DNA from: an uncultured bacterium
Lineage (GTDB): Bacteria > Acidobacteriota > Thermoanaerobaculia > Multivoradales > J023
NCBI GenBank assembly: GCA_937948815.1
Contig: CALFAM010000171.1
Coordinates: 1-38,599 of the forward strand
Length of the DNA: 38,599 bases
Direction of reading: 5' to 3'
The translations under genes and the position numbers were made by a program. The notes under the pieces are model-generated. The model ran no database searches, was not told where the DNA came from, and saw nothing but the letters and a program-made list of their open reading frames with translations. Positions 21,808 to 30,910 of this stretch are shown here, one piece after another (position 1 is the first letter of the stretch; every line of letters starts with the position of its first letter).

Positions 21808-23099
21808 GCGAGGGAGCCGCACGTCTCATTCGGGGCGGCCGGGTGGTCGATCCGAGCCAAGGCATCGACGGGACGTTCGACGTCTTGATCGAAGATGGCA
21901 AGGTGGTGCGCATCGAGGAGCGCATCGAGGCCCCTGACGGGGCCGAGATCACCGATGCCGAAGGTCTGGTGGTGACGCCGGGTCTGATCGACATCCACAT
22001 CCACTTGCGCGAACCGGGCTTCGAGTACAAGGAAACGGTCGGCACGGGCGTCGTGTCGGCGGCGGCTGGTGGTTTCACCGCGGTCGCCTGCATGGCCAAC
22101 ACGGCTCCGGTGAATGACAGCCGCTCGGTGACGGAGCACATCCTGCTCGAGGCCGATCGCCATCCCTATGCGCGGGTCTATCCGATCGGCGCTGTCTCCA
22201 AGGGCATGGCGGGTGAAGAGCTGGCAGAGATCGGTGAGATGGCATCGGCGGGCGCCGTGGCGTTTTCGGACGATGGCCTGCCGGTGATGAGCTCCTCCCT
22301 GATGCGGCGCGCCTTCCAATACGCCCAGCACTACGACGTGCCGGTGATCCAGCATGCTGAGGATCTCGACCTTACCGGCCCCGGTGTGATGCACGAGGGC
22401 GAGTGGTCGACGCGCCTCGGTCTGCCTGGCATTCCTGGCGCGGCTGAGGACGTCATGGTGGCCCGCGACCTGCTGCTCGCCGAAGACACTGGTGGCCGCT
22501 ACCACGTCGCGCACATGTCGACCGGGCGCGCCCTCGAGCTGGTGCGCTTGTTTCGCGCCCGCGGCGTCAACGCCACCTGCGAAGTGTCGCCTCACCATCT
22601 CTTGCTCACCGACCAGGCGGTGTCGGATTACGGCTTCGCGACCTGTACCAAGATGAAGCCGCCCCTGCGGGCCAAAGCGGACGTCGAGGCGCTGATCGCT
22701 GGCGTCGTGGACGGCACGGTCGACTGCATTGCCAGTGACCATGCACCGCATCATCACGACGAGAAGGACGTCCAGTTCTCGGCGGCGCCGTTTGGCATCG
22801 TCGGTTTGGAGACCACCGTCAGCCTGCTGTTGGATCGTCTCGTGCACGCCGGGATCATCGATCTTTCGCGCCTGATCGAGCTCCTGTCCACCGGACCGGC
22901 GCGCGTCTTGGGCCTCGAAGGCGGAACGCTGACGCCGGGCAGCACAGCGGACATCACCTTGCTCGCCCTCGATCGGGAAGTCACGGTCGACCCTGGGTCC
23001 TTCCGAAGCAAGGGAACCTCCACGCCGTTCTCGGGCTGGAACCTGCGCGGCGTCGCCGTTGGCACGATGCTCGCGGGCGTGCCCGTCCGTCTGCCGTAG
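21804..23099 (+). CDS. pyrC: Dihydroorotase
   Basis: 431 residues, class I dihydroorotase of the amidohydrolase superfamily. It cyclises carbamoylaspartate to dihydroorotate in the cytosol using zinc. The metal-binding motif is [10 protein letters not shown] (H65, H67, R69). [39 protein letters not shown] and the [12 protein letters not shown] block carry the other ligands and substrate-binding residues. NTAPVNDS is also typical. The C-terminus folds back as the small beta-domain ([30 protein letters not shown]). The start is GTG with GAGGTGA a few bases upstream, overlapping the pyrB stop by four bases, so coupled translation is likely. All expected catalytic residues are present, suggesting an active enzyme. 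Confidence 0.96.
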   Translation: MSEGAARLIRGGRVVDPSQGIDGTFDVLIEDGKVVRIEERIEAPDGAEITDAEGLVVTPGLIDIHIHLREPGFEYKETVGTGVVSAAAGGFTAVACMANTAPVNDSRSVTEHILLEADRHPYARVYPIGAVSKGMAGEELAEIGEMASAGAVAFSDDGLPVMSSSLMRRAFQYAQHYDVPVIQHAEDLDLTGPGVMHEGEWSTRLGLPGIPGAAEDVMVARDLLLAEDTGGRYHVAHMSTGRALELVRLFRARGVNATCEVSPHHLLLTDQAVSDYGFATCTKMKPPLRAKADVEALIAGVVDGTVDCIASDHAPHHHDEKDVQFSAAPFGIVGLETTVSLLLDRLVHAGIIDLSRLIELLSTGPARVLGLEGGTLTPGSTADITLLALDREVTVDPGSFRSKGTSTPFSGWNLRGVAVGTMLAGVPVRLP

Positions 23100-23136
23100 T
23101 CGCCGCCATACTATGTGGCGCGACGGTCGCACTCGG

Positions 23137-23154
23137 TCGGCCGAGCTCGGCCGA
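23137..23154. promoter_or_regulatory. Perfect 18-bp palindrome downstream of pyrC
   Basis: TCGGCCGAGCTCGGCCGA is identical to its reverse complement and starts 37 bp after the pyrC stop. As RNA it could form a 7-bp stem with an AGCT loop; as DNA it is a symmetric binding site. No U-run follows. It is either a terminator for the pyr operon or an operator for the phosphatase gene at 23268. Confidence 0.35.
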
Positions 23155-23267
23155 ACCTGGCACCCGTCGGCACACCGACACGTCCCCGGGAATACGCGAC
23201 GCTAGGTTGTCGTTAGAGAGGGCATCGCGCCTGGCTATGCTGCCAGCGAGGAAGGCTCATCCACGAA

Positions 23268-24176
23268 ATGACTGAATTTCTTGCGCTCCGAGACGTTGCC
23301 GAACAGGCTGCGCGTGCCGGTGGCGCGGTTCTCGAGAGGCTCTTCCGCAGCAGCGATCTGCAGGTCCGCAGCAAGTCAGCCCATGACTTCGTTTCGCGCG
23401 CCGACCACGAGAGTGAGGACGCCGCCGTCGCGGTCATCCGGGCGGCCTACCCGGAGCACGATGTCCTCGGCGAGGAACGGGGCCTGGAGTCTGCTGAAGG
23501 GGAGGAGGCCGCGAGCTATCGTTGGCTGGTCGATCCGCTCGATGGCACCACCAACTTCCTGCAAGGCCTGCCGGTCTTCTGCATCTCGGTCGCCTGTCAG
23601 CACAAGGGCAAGAGCGTCGCCGGGGCCGTGCTCGACCCTCTGAGCGGCAATCTGTTCACGGCCAGTTTGGGTGGTGGCGCCTGGTGGAACGGCCGCGCCA
23701 TGTCGGTGTCGGACCGTTCGGGGCTGGCTGGCGCATTCTTGGCAACTGGCTATCCGTTCAAGGCACGCGACACCATTGATCGTTATCTCGCGGTCTTTCG
23801 AGATGTCTTTCGAGATGCCAAAGCCATTCGGCGGTGCGGGGCGGCGGCCCTCGACCTCGCCTTCGTTGCCGCGGGGGTCTATGACGGCTTCTTCGAGTTT
23901 CGGCTCTCGCCGTGGGATGTCGCGGCGGGGGACATTCTGATCCGTGAGGCTGGCGGCATCATCACCAACCTCGACGGCGGCGCGGACTTTTATCGTCATG
24001 GCAATCTGCTCGCGGGTACCCCTGGGGTCCATCGCGACCTGCTTCGGGTGGTCGGCCAGCACGCGTCCGAAGCGCTCGTCTCGATTCCAGATGGCGATGA
24101 TGTGGCGCCTGGCGCCAGCCCAGCGCACGCTGCGCTCCCGGATGGCGACAGTCAGGTAGACTCCACAGGCCGATGA
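23268..24176 (+). CDS. Inositol-monophosphatase family phosphatase (SuhB-like)
   Basis: 302 residues. The family hydrolyses inositol-1-phosphate or related sugar phosphates with Mg2+ or Li+-sensitive chemistry. The first metal site has E70 (LGEERG) and D89/D92 in LVDPLDGTTNF; the second signature is WDVAAGDILIREAGG. AGAVLDPLSGNLFTA and GWWN-like GGAWWNGRAMSVS fit the fold. The C-terminal 35 residues or so are a variable, Ala/Asp-rich tail beyond the usual end. The protein is cytosolic, with no signal peptide. Candidate substrates include inositol phosphate, histidinol phosphate and fructose-1,6-bisphosphate; the sequence alone does not decide. It follows pyrC by 168 bp, with a palindrome between, so it may have its own promoter. 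Confidence 0.9.
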   Translation: MTEFLALRDVAEQAARAGGAVLERLFRSSDLQVRSKSAHDFVSRADHESEDAAVAVIRAAYPEHDVLGEERGLESAEGEEAASYRWLVDPLDGTTNFLQGLPVFCISVACQHKGKSVAGAVLDPLSGNLFTASLGGGAWWNGRAMSVSDRSGLAGAFLATGYPFKARDTIDRYLAVFRDVFRDAKAIRRCGAAALDLAFVAAGVYDGFFEFRLSPWDVAAGDILIREAGGIITNLDGGADFYRHGNLLAGTPGVHRDLLRVVGQHASEALVSIPDGDDVAPGASPAHAALPDGDSQVDSTGR

Positions 24177-24192
24177 CGATGTCGGCTGGCGC

Positions 24193-24206
24193 GCGGCCCT
24201 GGCCGC
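24193..24206 (+). terminator. Hairpin after the phosphatase gene
   Basis: GCGGC, loop CCTG, GCCGC at 24193-24206. It sits 17 bp after the stop at 24176 and within a larger imperfect GGCTG/CAGCC pairing (24184 to about 24229). There is no U-run. It could terminate the upstream gene before the M23 peptidase. Confidence 0.3.
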
Positions 24207-24263
24207 CTGCGCATGCCTAGGCGTCAGCCCCGGTCGTCCGTGCTGCTGATGCGGTGAAGAGAG

Positions 24264-25346
24264 ATGAGCGAATCCAAGAAGAAAACGGGACGCCCGACGC
24301 GACCAGAGAGCCCTCCGCTCTTTGAGTTGCAGTACCACCCGGGCGACATTCGCAAGGGCGTTCGCTACGTCTTCTTGTCCCGTCGCCACGTCACCTGGGG
24401 CATCGTGGCGATCGGTGCTTGGCTTCTCTTCTTGGTGGTGGCAGCCGCCGTGACACCGGCGGCGTTGGCCAATGCCGTGGCAGAAAGGCGCTACCGTGCG
24501 CTGGTGGATACGCGGGCCGAGCTCGGGCATCGTCTCCGTGATGTCGTGCGCGAGCTGACCGAGCTCGAGGCCAAGAGCGAGGCCACGCGGACCGAGATGG
24601 CGAAGATCTACATCGCCTACGGTTTCGACCATGATCAAGCAGTCGGGCAGGGAGGCTTCCCGACGCCCCCCGAAGCCGTCCCGGAGTCGATCTACGCGAC
24701 CACCATCAAGTCGGGGAACGAGCTGCGTGCGCGGGTCGGCGAGCAGCTCGACGTGCTCGGTGCCTTCATGCGCGAGGTGCAGGGCTTCGAGGAAGCCCAT
24801 CGGGAGCAGGTGCGCTCGACGCCGTCGATCAGCCCACTTCGCGGCGAAGACTTTGTGCTGACCAGCCCGTTCGGCAACCGCCGAAGCCCGTTCACCAAAG
24901 AGATCGATTTCCACAACGGCATCGATCTGGCTGCCGCTTCAGGGACGCCGATCTACGCGCCAGCCGACGGCGTGGTCACGTTCGCAGGACGCGTTCCGGC
25001 TCGCACCAACATCTCGTTCTGGCGCTATGGCAACCTCGTCGCACTCAAGCACGGCGAGCGATTCATCACGCTCTTCGCCCACTGTGACGAGGTCATGGTC
25101 AAGGAGAATCAGGAAGTTCGCCAGGGTGATGTCATCGGTACGGTCGGCAATACGGGCTGGTCGACCAGTCCGCACCTTCACTACGAAGTGCGCCGAGTGG
25201 AGGCGGACAATCGGAAGGTTCCGCGCGACCCGCGGATCTACATCCTCGATCATCGTTGGCGTGACGAAGAGCAGATTCTCATCCGCGCCCGCAGCGCGCC
25301 CAACCTCAGTGAGTACGAGCCCCTGCCGAAGATCGTCAGCCGCTGA
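24264..25346 (+). CDS. M23-family (LytM-type) peptidoglycan endopeptidase, membrane anchored
   Basis: 360 residues. A basic cytoplasmic N-terminus is followed by one hydrophobic helix at about 48-70 (WGIVAIGAWLLFLVVAAAVTP). A coiled-coil-like stretch (about 75-125, RAELGHRLRDVVRELTELEAK) comes next. The C-terminal LytM domain (about 195-320) carries the zinc ligands H217 and D221 in FHNGIDLAAASGTPIYAPADG and H304/H306 in SPHLHYEVR; all are present, so it should be active. It faces the periplasm and would cleave peptide cross-links in murein. The start has AGAGAG just upstream. It precedes the bactofilin-like gene by 232 bp; M23 peptidases beside bactofilins are a recurring morphogenesis pair. 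Substrate bonds are not known. Confidence 0.93.
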   Translation: MSESKKKTGRPTRPESPPLFELQYHPGDIRKGVRYVFLSRRHVTWGIVAIGAWLLFLVVAAAVTPAALANAVAERRYRALVDTRAELGHRLRDVVRELTELEAKSEATRTEMAKIYIAYGFDHDQAVGQGGFPTPPEAVPESIYATTIKSGNELRARVGEQLDVLGAFMREVQGFEEAHREQVRSTPSISPLRGEDFVLTSPFGNRRSPFTKEIDFHNGIDLAAASGTPIYAPADGVVTFAGRVPARTNISFWRYGNLVALKHGERFITLFAHCDEVMVKENQEVRQGDVIGTVGNTGWSTSPHLHYEVRRVEADNRKVPRDPRIYILDHRWRDEEQILIRARSAPNLSEYEPLPKIVSR

Positions 25347-25496
25347 CCCGCCGCCCGGGTGAGTCGATAGATCGCCTCCCATCGACAGGCCAATGCGGGC
25401 GATGGGACGGTTGTCGGCAATGGTGCTAGGTCCCGGGTCTGGGAGGAAGGGTGCGCCAGAGCGAGCAACGGGTTCGCTCGGCGGCGGGTTCGCCTG

Positions 25497-25502
25497 TACA
25501 AT
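25497..25502 (+). promoter_or_regulatory. Possible -10 box for the bactofilin-like gene
   Basis: TACAAT matches five of six -10 positions, about 77 bp upstream of the start at 25579. No convincing -35 box lies 16-18 bp before it. The 232-bp gap also holds a loose CCCATCG/CGATGGG pairing near 25378-25406 that may end the M23 transcript. Confidence 0.25.
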
Positions 25503-25578
25503 GCCGCTCCGCGACAGAGCAAATCTGGGAACCGAGCGTGGAGCGAAGGCGCCGGCAGCGAAGAGATTGGACCGAGGC

Positions 25579-26397
25579 ATGAACAAGAACGATAGCTCTC
25601 CGACCATGATCATCCCCCGGGGCACCGAGATCGAGATCGATGCTCATGGGCAGCTCTCGGTGCGTACGCCGGGCAACCTGGTGATCCAGAACTCTGGCCA
25701 CTATGGCGAGATCGAGTCGGTCAACGGCAGCATTCGCATCGAAGCGAACGCCGAAGTGGAGGCGGTCAGCCTGCGCTGTGCCGAGACCTGCTACGTCCAG
25801 GGCAGCCTGACCTCCTGGAAGGTCAAGGCCAAAGCGATCCACCTCGAGGACAGCGCCCAGGCCCGAATCGTCTTGCAGGAGACGGACACGATCGAGATCG
25901 GCCGTGGGGCCAACCTGGTGGGGAACTTCGGCTCCGAGAAAGAGCTCTTCCTGCTGTTCTCCCGATTTGCCCAGCAGCTCCGCTCCTTGCCGTTCTACTT
26001 CGATCGCAAGGCACCCTTCGAGGAGGCTGGCTCCAGCCTCGACGCCGGAACCGAGACACCCCCCGCCGTGGCCGCTGGTGGCACGCAGGTGGTCGACATC
26101 GATCCCTTGCCGTCACCTGTGCTCGAAGCGGGGCGCGAGCTTCCTGACCAGCTCTTTTTCGCGCTGGTCCTGCTGGAGCGCGAGTCGAAGAACGAGTCCT
26201 ACGGCACGAGCTCGGTGCGGGTGTTGGGCGAGCTGGTCAAGTTGCTCAAGAACCGTGACCTCGACACGTTGCGCCATACTCGCAAGACGTTGTTCTCGCG
26301 CATTGTCGACCCGGCGGACGATGTGGGCCGCGCCGGGGAGCTCATCGAGCGTTTCTTCTCGGAAACCGCGGGTGAAGCGGCTCCGGCTGCCTCCTGA
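25579..26397 (+). CDS. Bactofilin-like beta-helix protein with helical C-terminal domain
   Basis: 272 residues from the ATG at 25579; a longer open frame upstream lacks any family similarity and is discounted. Residues about 10-125 are short beta-strands in near-regular steps (GEIESVNGSIRIEANAEVEA, SLRCAETCYVQGSLTS, VKAKAIHLEDSAQARI, GRGANLVGNFGSE). They resemble the right-handed beta-helix of bactofilins, cytoskeletal polymers that place wall enzymes. The rest is a linker and a helical domain (LPDQLFFALVLLERESKNESYG onwards) not typical of plain bactofilins. No signal peptide or membrane helix is visible, so a cytosolic, possibly membrane-attached filament is inferred. It sits between an M23 peptidase and a polysaccharide polymerase-like gene. 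The bactofilin name is tentative; it could be another polymer-forming beta-helix family. Confidence 0.55.
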   Translation: MNKNDSSPTMIIPRGTEIEIDAHGQLSVRTPGNLVIQNSGHYGEIESVNGSIRIEANAEVEAVSLRCAETCYVQGSLTSWKVKAKAIHLEDSAQARIVLQETDTIEIGRGANLVGNFGSEKELFLLFSRFAQQLRSLPFYFDRKAPFEEAGSSLDAGTETPPAVAAGGTQVVDIDPLPSPVLEAGRELPDQLFFALVLLERESKNESYGTSSVRVLGELVKLLKNRDLDTLRHTRKTLFSRIVDPADDVGRAGELIERFFSETAGEAAPAAS

Positions 26398-26402
26398 TCG
26401 TC

Positions 26403-27827
26403 GTGAGCAACAAACGCCGGACGAAGCGGGCCGCGGCACCACGCGCTGGAGCACCACGCGCCAGCACGCGCCGATCGCCCGCGAAGCAAGCGTCTCGGCA
26501 GGGCGCGACCAGCTTGGACAACATCACCCTGTGGCCACTCTGGCTGCTCGTGGTGATCATGCCGCTGGTTTTCGCGCCGTCGCTCCAGAATAATTTCAGA
26601 CTGCCCAAGCTGCTGGTCGCCGAGGTCCTGGCGGCGCTCTCCCTGGTCGCCCTGGCGTTCCGGCTCCGCGACGTCTCGCAGGTCGATCTGCGTGCGATGT
26701 TGCGACGACCCGTGGTGTGGGCATGTGGAGGCGTGCTGCTGGTCGCCGGGCTCGGTCTGCTGACCTCGACCCATCCGGTATTCGTGCGCCCGGCACTGCG
26801 AACTCTGGCCCTCGCCCTCGTCGCGCTGGTGGTCTGGGAGTCCGCGGTACGGCTGACCGAGCTGCGCAAGCTCTTCATCGCTCTGACCTTTCCCGCCGGC
26901 GTGCTGGCCGTGCTGGCGGTTCTGCAGTACCACGGGATCTACCAGCCTTTCCCCCTCGAGGTCGATGCCAACAGCCGCTTGGCACTGACCTCGCTCGCCG
27001 GCAGCCCATTCGACCTGGCGACGTTCCTGGTGATCCCGATCCTGATCGCCCAAGGGGCCTTGGCACGCCGTGACCTGGGCCGGTCGCGTGCAGGTTGGCT
27101 GGTCTTGCTCGGAGTCTGTCTCTATGCCGTCGCGTTGACCCAGACGCTGTCGGCGCTCGCGGCCATCGGCTTCGGCAGCATCTTGCTCTGGATGCAGTTG
27201 GTCGACCGCCGCCGCCTGATCATTCTCGCGGTGACCGGCGCCGTGGTCGCAGCGGCGCTATTTGCCGGCGCGCGCCCCTTGCGGCAGCGCGTGATCGCCA
27301 AGGTCGAACAGGTTCGTGACGGCAATCTCAACGACGCCCTGACCGGCCGTCTGGATGGCTGGCGTACCGCTTGGTGGATGCTGGAGCGCAGACCGGTCGT
27401 TGGGATCGGCCATGGCGCCTACCGGGCCGAGTTTGCCGAGGCACGCCTGGCGCTGGTGGCGCGGGGCGTTCGCTTCTACCGCAGTCAGCAGCAGCCGTTC
27501 TTCGAGAATCCGCACAGCGACCTTCTCGCCGCCGCGGTTGGCTGGGGCTGGCTGGGTGTGGTCGCGCTCGTGGCTGGGCTCGGTTTCCTGGGCCGCGCCA
27601 GCGCGCGTGCGTGGCGCACGTGGCGGGCGCAAGGAACGGTCGGCACGATCGACGCTGCCGTAGCCAGTGCCGCCCTCGGTGCGACCCTGCTCCAGACCAC
27701 GGCGACGTTTCCGCTTCACCTGGCGATGGTCGTGTATCCGCTCTTGGTCTTGATCGCGGCGCTGTTTCGGGCCGGACGCGACGCGGTGCCGCCAGCGTCG
27801 GCCGCGATCGAGGAGGCGCCGGCATGA
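26403..27827 (+). CDS. O-antigen ligase/polymerase-like (Wzy/WaaL family) membrane protein
   Basis: 474 residues with a basic N-terminus (NKRRTKRAAAPRAGAPRAS) and about 10-12 membrane helices. The loop around residues 310-370 (GNLNDALTGRLDGWRTAWWM, LERRPVVGIGHGAYRAEF, QPFFENPHSDLLAAAVGWG) is the periplasmic region of the Wzy_C (O-antigen ligase) domain. Its R-x-x-x-W and NPHSD-like residues match the family pattern 'H.h.N..lq...e.G'. The protein should polymerise or transfer lipid-linked polysaccharide units in the inner membrane. The start is GTG five bases after the bactofilin-like stop, and its TGA overlaps the next ATG, so three genes run together. Ligase and polymerase cannot be separated by reading. 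Confidence 0.8.
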   Translation: MSNKRRTKRAAAPRAGAPRASTRRSPAKQASRQGATSLDNITLWPLWLLVVIMPLVFAPSLQNNFRLPKLLVAEVLAALSLVALAFRLRDVSQVDLRAMLRRPVVWACGGVLLVAGLGLLTSTHPVFVRPALRTLALALVALVVWESAVRLTELRKLFIALTFPAGVLAVLAVLQYHGIYQPFPLEVDANSRLALTSLAGSPFDLATFLVIPILIAQGALARRDLGRSRAGWLVLLGVCLYAVALTQTLSALAAIGFGSILLWMQLVDRRRLIILAVTGAVVAAALFAGARPLRQRVIAKVEQVRDGNLNDALTGRLDGWRTAWWMLERRPVVGIGHGAYRAEFAEARLALVARGVRFYRSQQQPFFENPHSDLLAAAVGWGWLGVVALVAGLGFLGRASARAWRTWRAQGTVGTIDAAVASAALGATLLQTTATFPLHLAMVVYPLLVLIAALFRAGRDAVPPASAAIEEAPA

Positions 27828-28306
27828 CTGGCAGACAACTCTTCTCGATCCTGCTGCCTATCGCCCTGGTCGTGGCGGGTTGGCAGCTCTTGCATGCCAT
27901 CAAGCGCTGGGAGTCGAGCCTGGTTGCGGCCGAGGTCGAGCAGAACTCGATCGCCATGACCAGCCGCGGCGTGATCTCGCCTCCCATCTTGTCGCGCCAC
28001 CTCGAGTTGCTGGAGCGAGCCGGGGAGCTCGATCCGACCAATGTCACGATTCCTCTGATGCGTGGCAGCCAGCACTTTCTGCTGCGCAATCTGGATGCGG
28101 CGCTCCGCGCCTATGGTGAGGCGCTCGCCCTCGAGCCGCGGGCGGAGATCTACCTCAATGTCGGTCGTACGCATATGATGGCGAAGGACGAGGATGCGGC
28201 TGCCGAGGCCTTCCAGAAGGCAGTCGACCTCGACCACAAGTACCTACGCGACTTGCGCAGCTTTTTCGAGCGTCGCCGGCGAAGTGGCAGTCGCGACCAA
28301 TCTTGA
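27824..28306 (+). CDS. Membrane-anchored small TPR protein
   Basis: 160 residues. An N-terminal hydrophobic helix (LFSILLPIALVVAGWQLLHAI, about 5-25) lacks a clear cleavage site, so it is probably a membrane anchor. TPR-like repeats follow: ILSRHLELLERAGELDPTNVTI, LRNLDAALRAYGEALALEPRAE and IYLNVGRTHMMAKDEDAAAEAFQKAVDLD. The C-terminus is strongly basic (FERRRRSGSRDQS). The ATG overlaps the upstream stop as ATGA, and AGGAGG lies seven bases before it, so it is strongly coupled to the polymerase-like gene. Small TPR proteins often serve polysaccharide polymerase systems as partners; that role is inferred from position. Confidence 0.75.
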   Translation: MTGRQLFSILLPIALVVAGWQLLHAIKRWESSLVAAEVEQNSIAMTSRGVISPPILSRHLELLERAGELDPTNVTIPLMRGSQHFLLRNLDAALRAYGEALALEPRAEIYLNVGRTHMMAKDEDAAAEAFQKAVDLDHKYLRDLRSFFERRRRSGSRDQS

Positions 28307-28362
28307 CTCCCTAACCAGCGAATCGCTAGCCAGCTGACGCTTCAGCCGAGACGAGAACGAGC

Positions 28363-29762
28363 ATGACGATGGATTCGAGCGCACCAGGATCGCGTGCGCC
28401 AGAAGCAGACTTGGGGCACGCCGACGGTGGCACCTCAGAGGGCAGTGTGACGAGCGCGGCACTGGCCGCCCGCTTTGCGTCCCGGGAGGCGAGCGTGGGC
28501 GTCATCGGGCTCGGCTATGTCGGCCTGCCGCTCGCCCTGGCCTTTGCCGAACGCGGCTTCTCGGTGCTGGGCTTCGATGTCGACGTCAAGAAGATCGAAG
28601 CCCTGGCTGCGAACGAGTGCTACATCCGTCACTTGGACGGCGACCGGCTGCGTGAGGTACGCGCGAAAGGCTGCTTCGAGGCGACCGATGATTTCGACCG
28701 ACTGAGAGAAGCGGACGCAATCCTGATCTGTGTGCCCACGCCCCTCGATGCACACCAGGAACCCGACCTTTCCTATGTCGACCAGACGACCCAGCAGATC
28801 GCTCAGCGGCTGCGCACTGGCCAGCTGATCATCCTCGAGTCGACGACCTACCCGGGTACCACCGAAGAGCAGCTCAAGCCGAAGCTCGAAGCGTCCGGCC
28901 TGGTCTGTGGCCGCGATTTCTTTCTCGCGTTCTCGCCCGAGCGCGAAGATCCCGGCAACCCGAACTTCGGCACGACGGACATTCCGAAAGTGGTCGGCGG
29001 CGTCGACGAAGCGTCGACTCTGCTCGCCGAGGCGGTGTACCAGCCAGTGTTCTCCGGCGTGGTCCGGGTCTCGTCACCGCGGGTCGCGGAGGCTGCGAAG
29101 CTGACGGAGAACATCTTTCGGGCCGTCAACATTGCACTGGTGAACGAGCTCAAGACGGTCTACGAGCCGATGGGAATCGACGTCTGGGAGGTGCTCGACG
29201 CCGCGGCGACCAAACCCTTCGGTTTCATGCGTTTCACGCCTGGTCCGGGGTGGGGTGGCCACTGCATTCCGGTCGATCCTTTCTACCTCTCCTGGAAGGC
29301 TCGTGGTCATGGTCTGCGGGCACGGTTCATCGAGCTGGCCGGCGAGGTCAACCGTGAAATGCCCGAGTACGTCATCGCCCGCCTCCAGAATGCGCTCAAT
29401 GATCGCGGGCAGGCCGTCAAGGGAAGTCGAATCATGCTGCTCGGACTGGCCTACAAACCTGACATCGACGATCCACGCGAGAGTCCGGCCTTCGAGCTGC
29501 TCGATCGGTTGCTGCGTCTCGGCGCCGATGTCTCGTACCACGACCCGCACGTGCCGAAGGCGCCAACCATGCGCACCTGGCCGGACCTACCCCCGATGAC
29601 CTCGACGGCGCTCGACAGCGATGTCCTGCAAGCGGTCGATGCCGTCATTCTGGCCACTGACCACTCGGCGGTCGACTACGAGATGGTGGCAGCGCACGCA
29701 CCGTTGATCATCGATACGCGCGGCGTCTTTCGCGGCCAGCACCGGAACGTGGTGCGCGCGTG

Positions 29763-29763
<1 letters not shown>
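28363..29763 (+). CDS. UDP-N-acetylglucosamine/mannosamine 6-dehydrogenase (WbpA/WecC type)
   Basis: 466 residues. It oxidises the C6 alcohol of a UDP-N-acetylhexosamine to a carboxylate with two NAD+ and is cytosolic. The N-terminal Rossmann motif is VGVIGLGYVGLPLALAFAERG (from about residue 45); LESTTYPGTTEE, FFLAFSPEREDPGN and KLTENIFRAVNIALVNEL follow. C301 in GWGGHCIPVDPFYLSWKA is the catalytic cysteine. YPGTTEE and CIPVDP favour the WbpA/UDP-GlcNAc branch over UDP-glucose dehydrogenase, though substrate is not fixed by reading. The first 40 residues are a low-complexity N-terminal extension. It is followed by an epimerase in TGATG overlap, the arrangement that makes UDP-GalNAcA- or UDP-ManNAcA-type sugars. 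It belongs to the surface polysaccharide cluster. Confidence 0.92.
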
Positions 29764-30794
<1,031 letters not shown>

Positions 30795-30820
30795 TAGGAT
30801 CAGCACATCCGATTGTGCAT

Positions 30821-30852
30821 GTGTCGTCCGAAGGGGAGTTCGGTCGCGACAC
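30821..30852 (+). promoter_or_regulatory. Hairpin in the leader of the FlaA1/CapD-type gene
   Basis: GTGTCG (30821-30826), T, CCGAA, loop GGGGAG, TTCGG, TCG, CGACAC (30847-30852): 11 paired bases with a small internal loop, about 60 bp before the GTG at 30911. It lies in a 116-bp gap. No ops/JUMPstart element was found. It could be a terminator for the epimerase gene or a leader structure. Confidence 0.35.
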
Positions 30853-30910
30853 AATTCCGCCGTAAGCATGCACGGGTGGGAGGGGGAGTCGATTACGGCT
30901 GGAGAATGAT

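Noticed and set aside
21705..23132. Minus-strand open frame of about 475 codons
   Set aside because: It covers pyrC in reverse; pyrC has all its metal ligands. Shadow frame.
23376..24914. Long minus-strand open frame of about 510 codons
   Set aside because: It is antisense to the inositol-monophosphatase-family gene and the M23 peptidase, both with complete active-site motifs. No domain is seen in the translation.
25393..25578. Start of the bactofilin-like gene at 25393
   Set aside because: The extra 62 residues are Gly/Arg-rich without domain similarity, and a possible -10 box at 25497 lies inside them.
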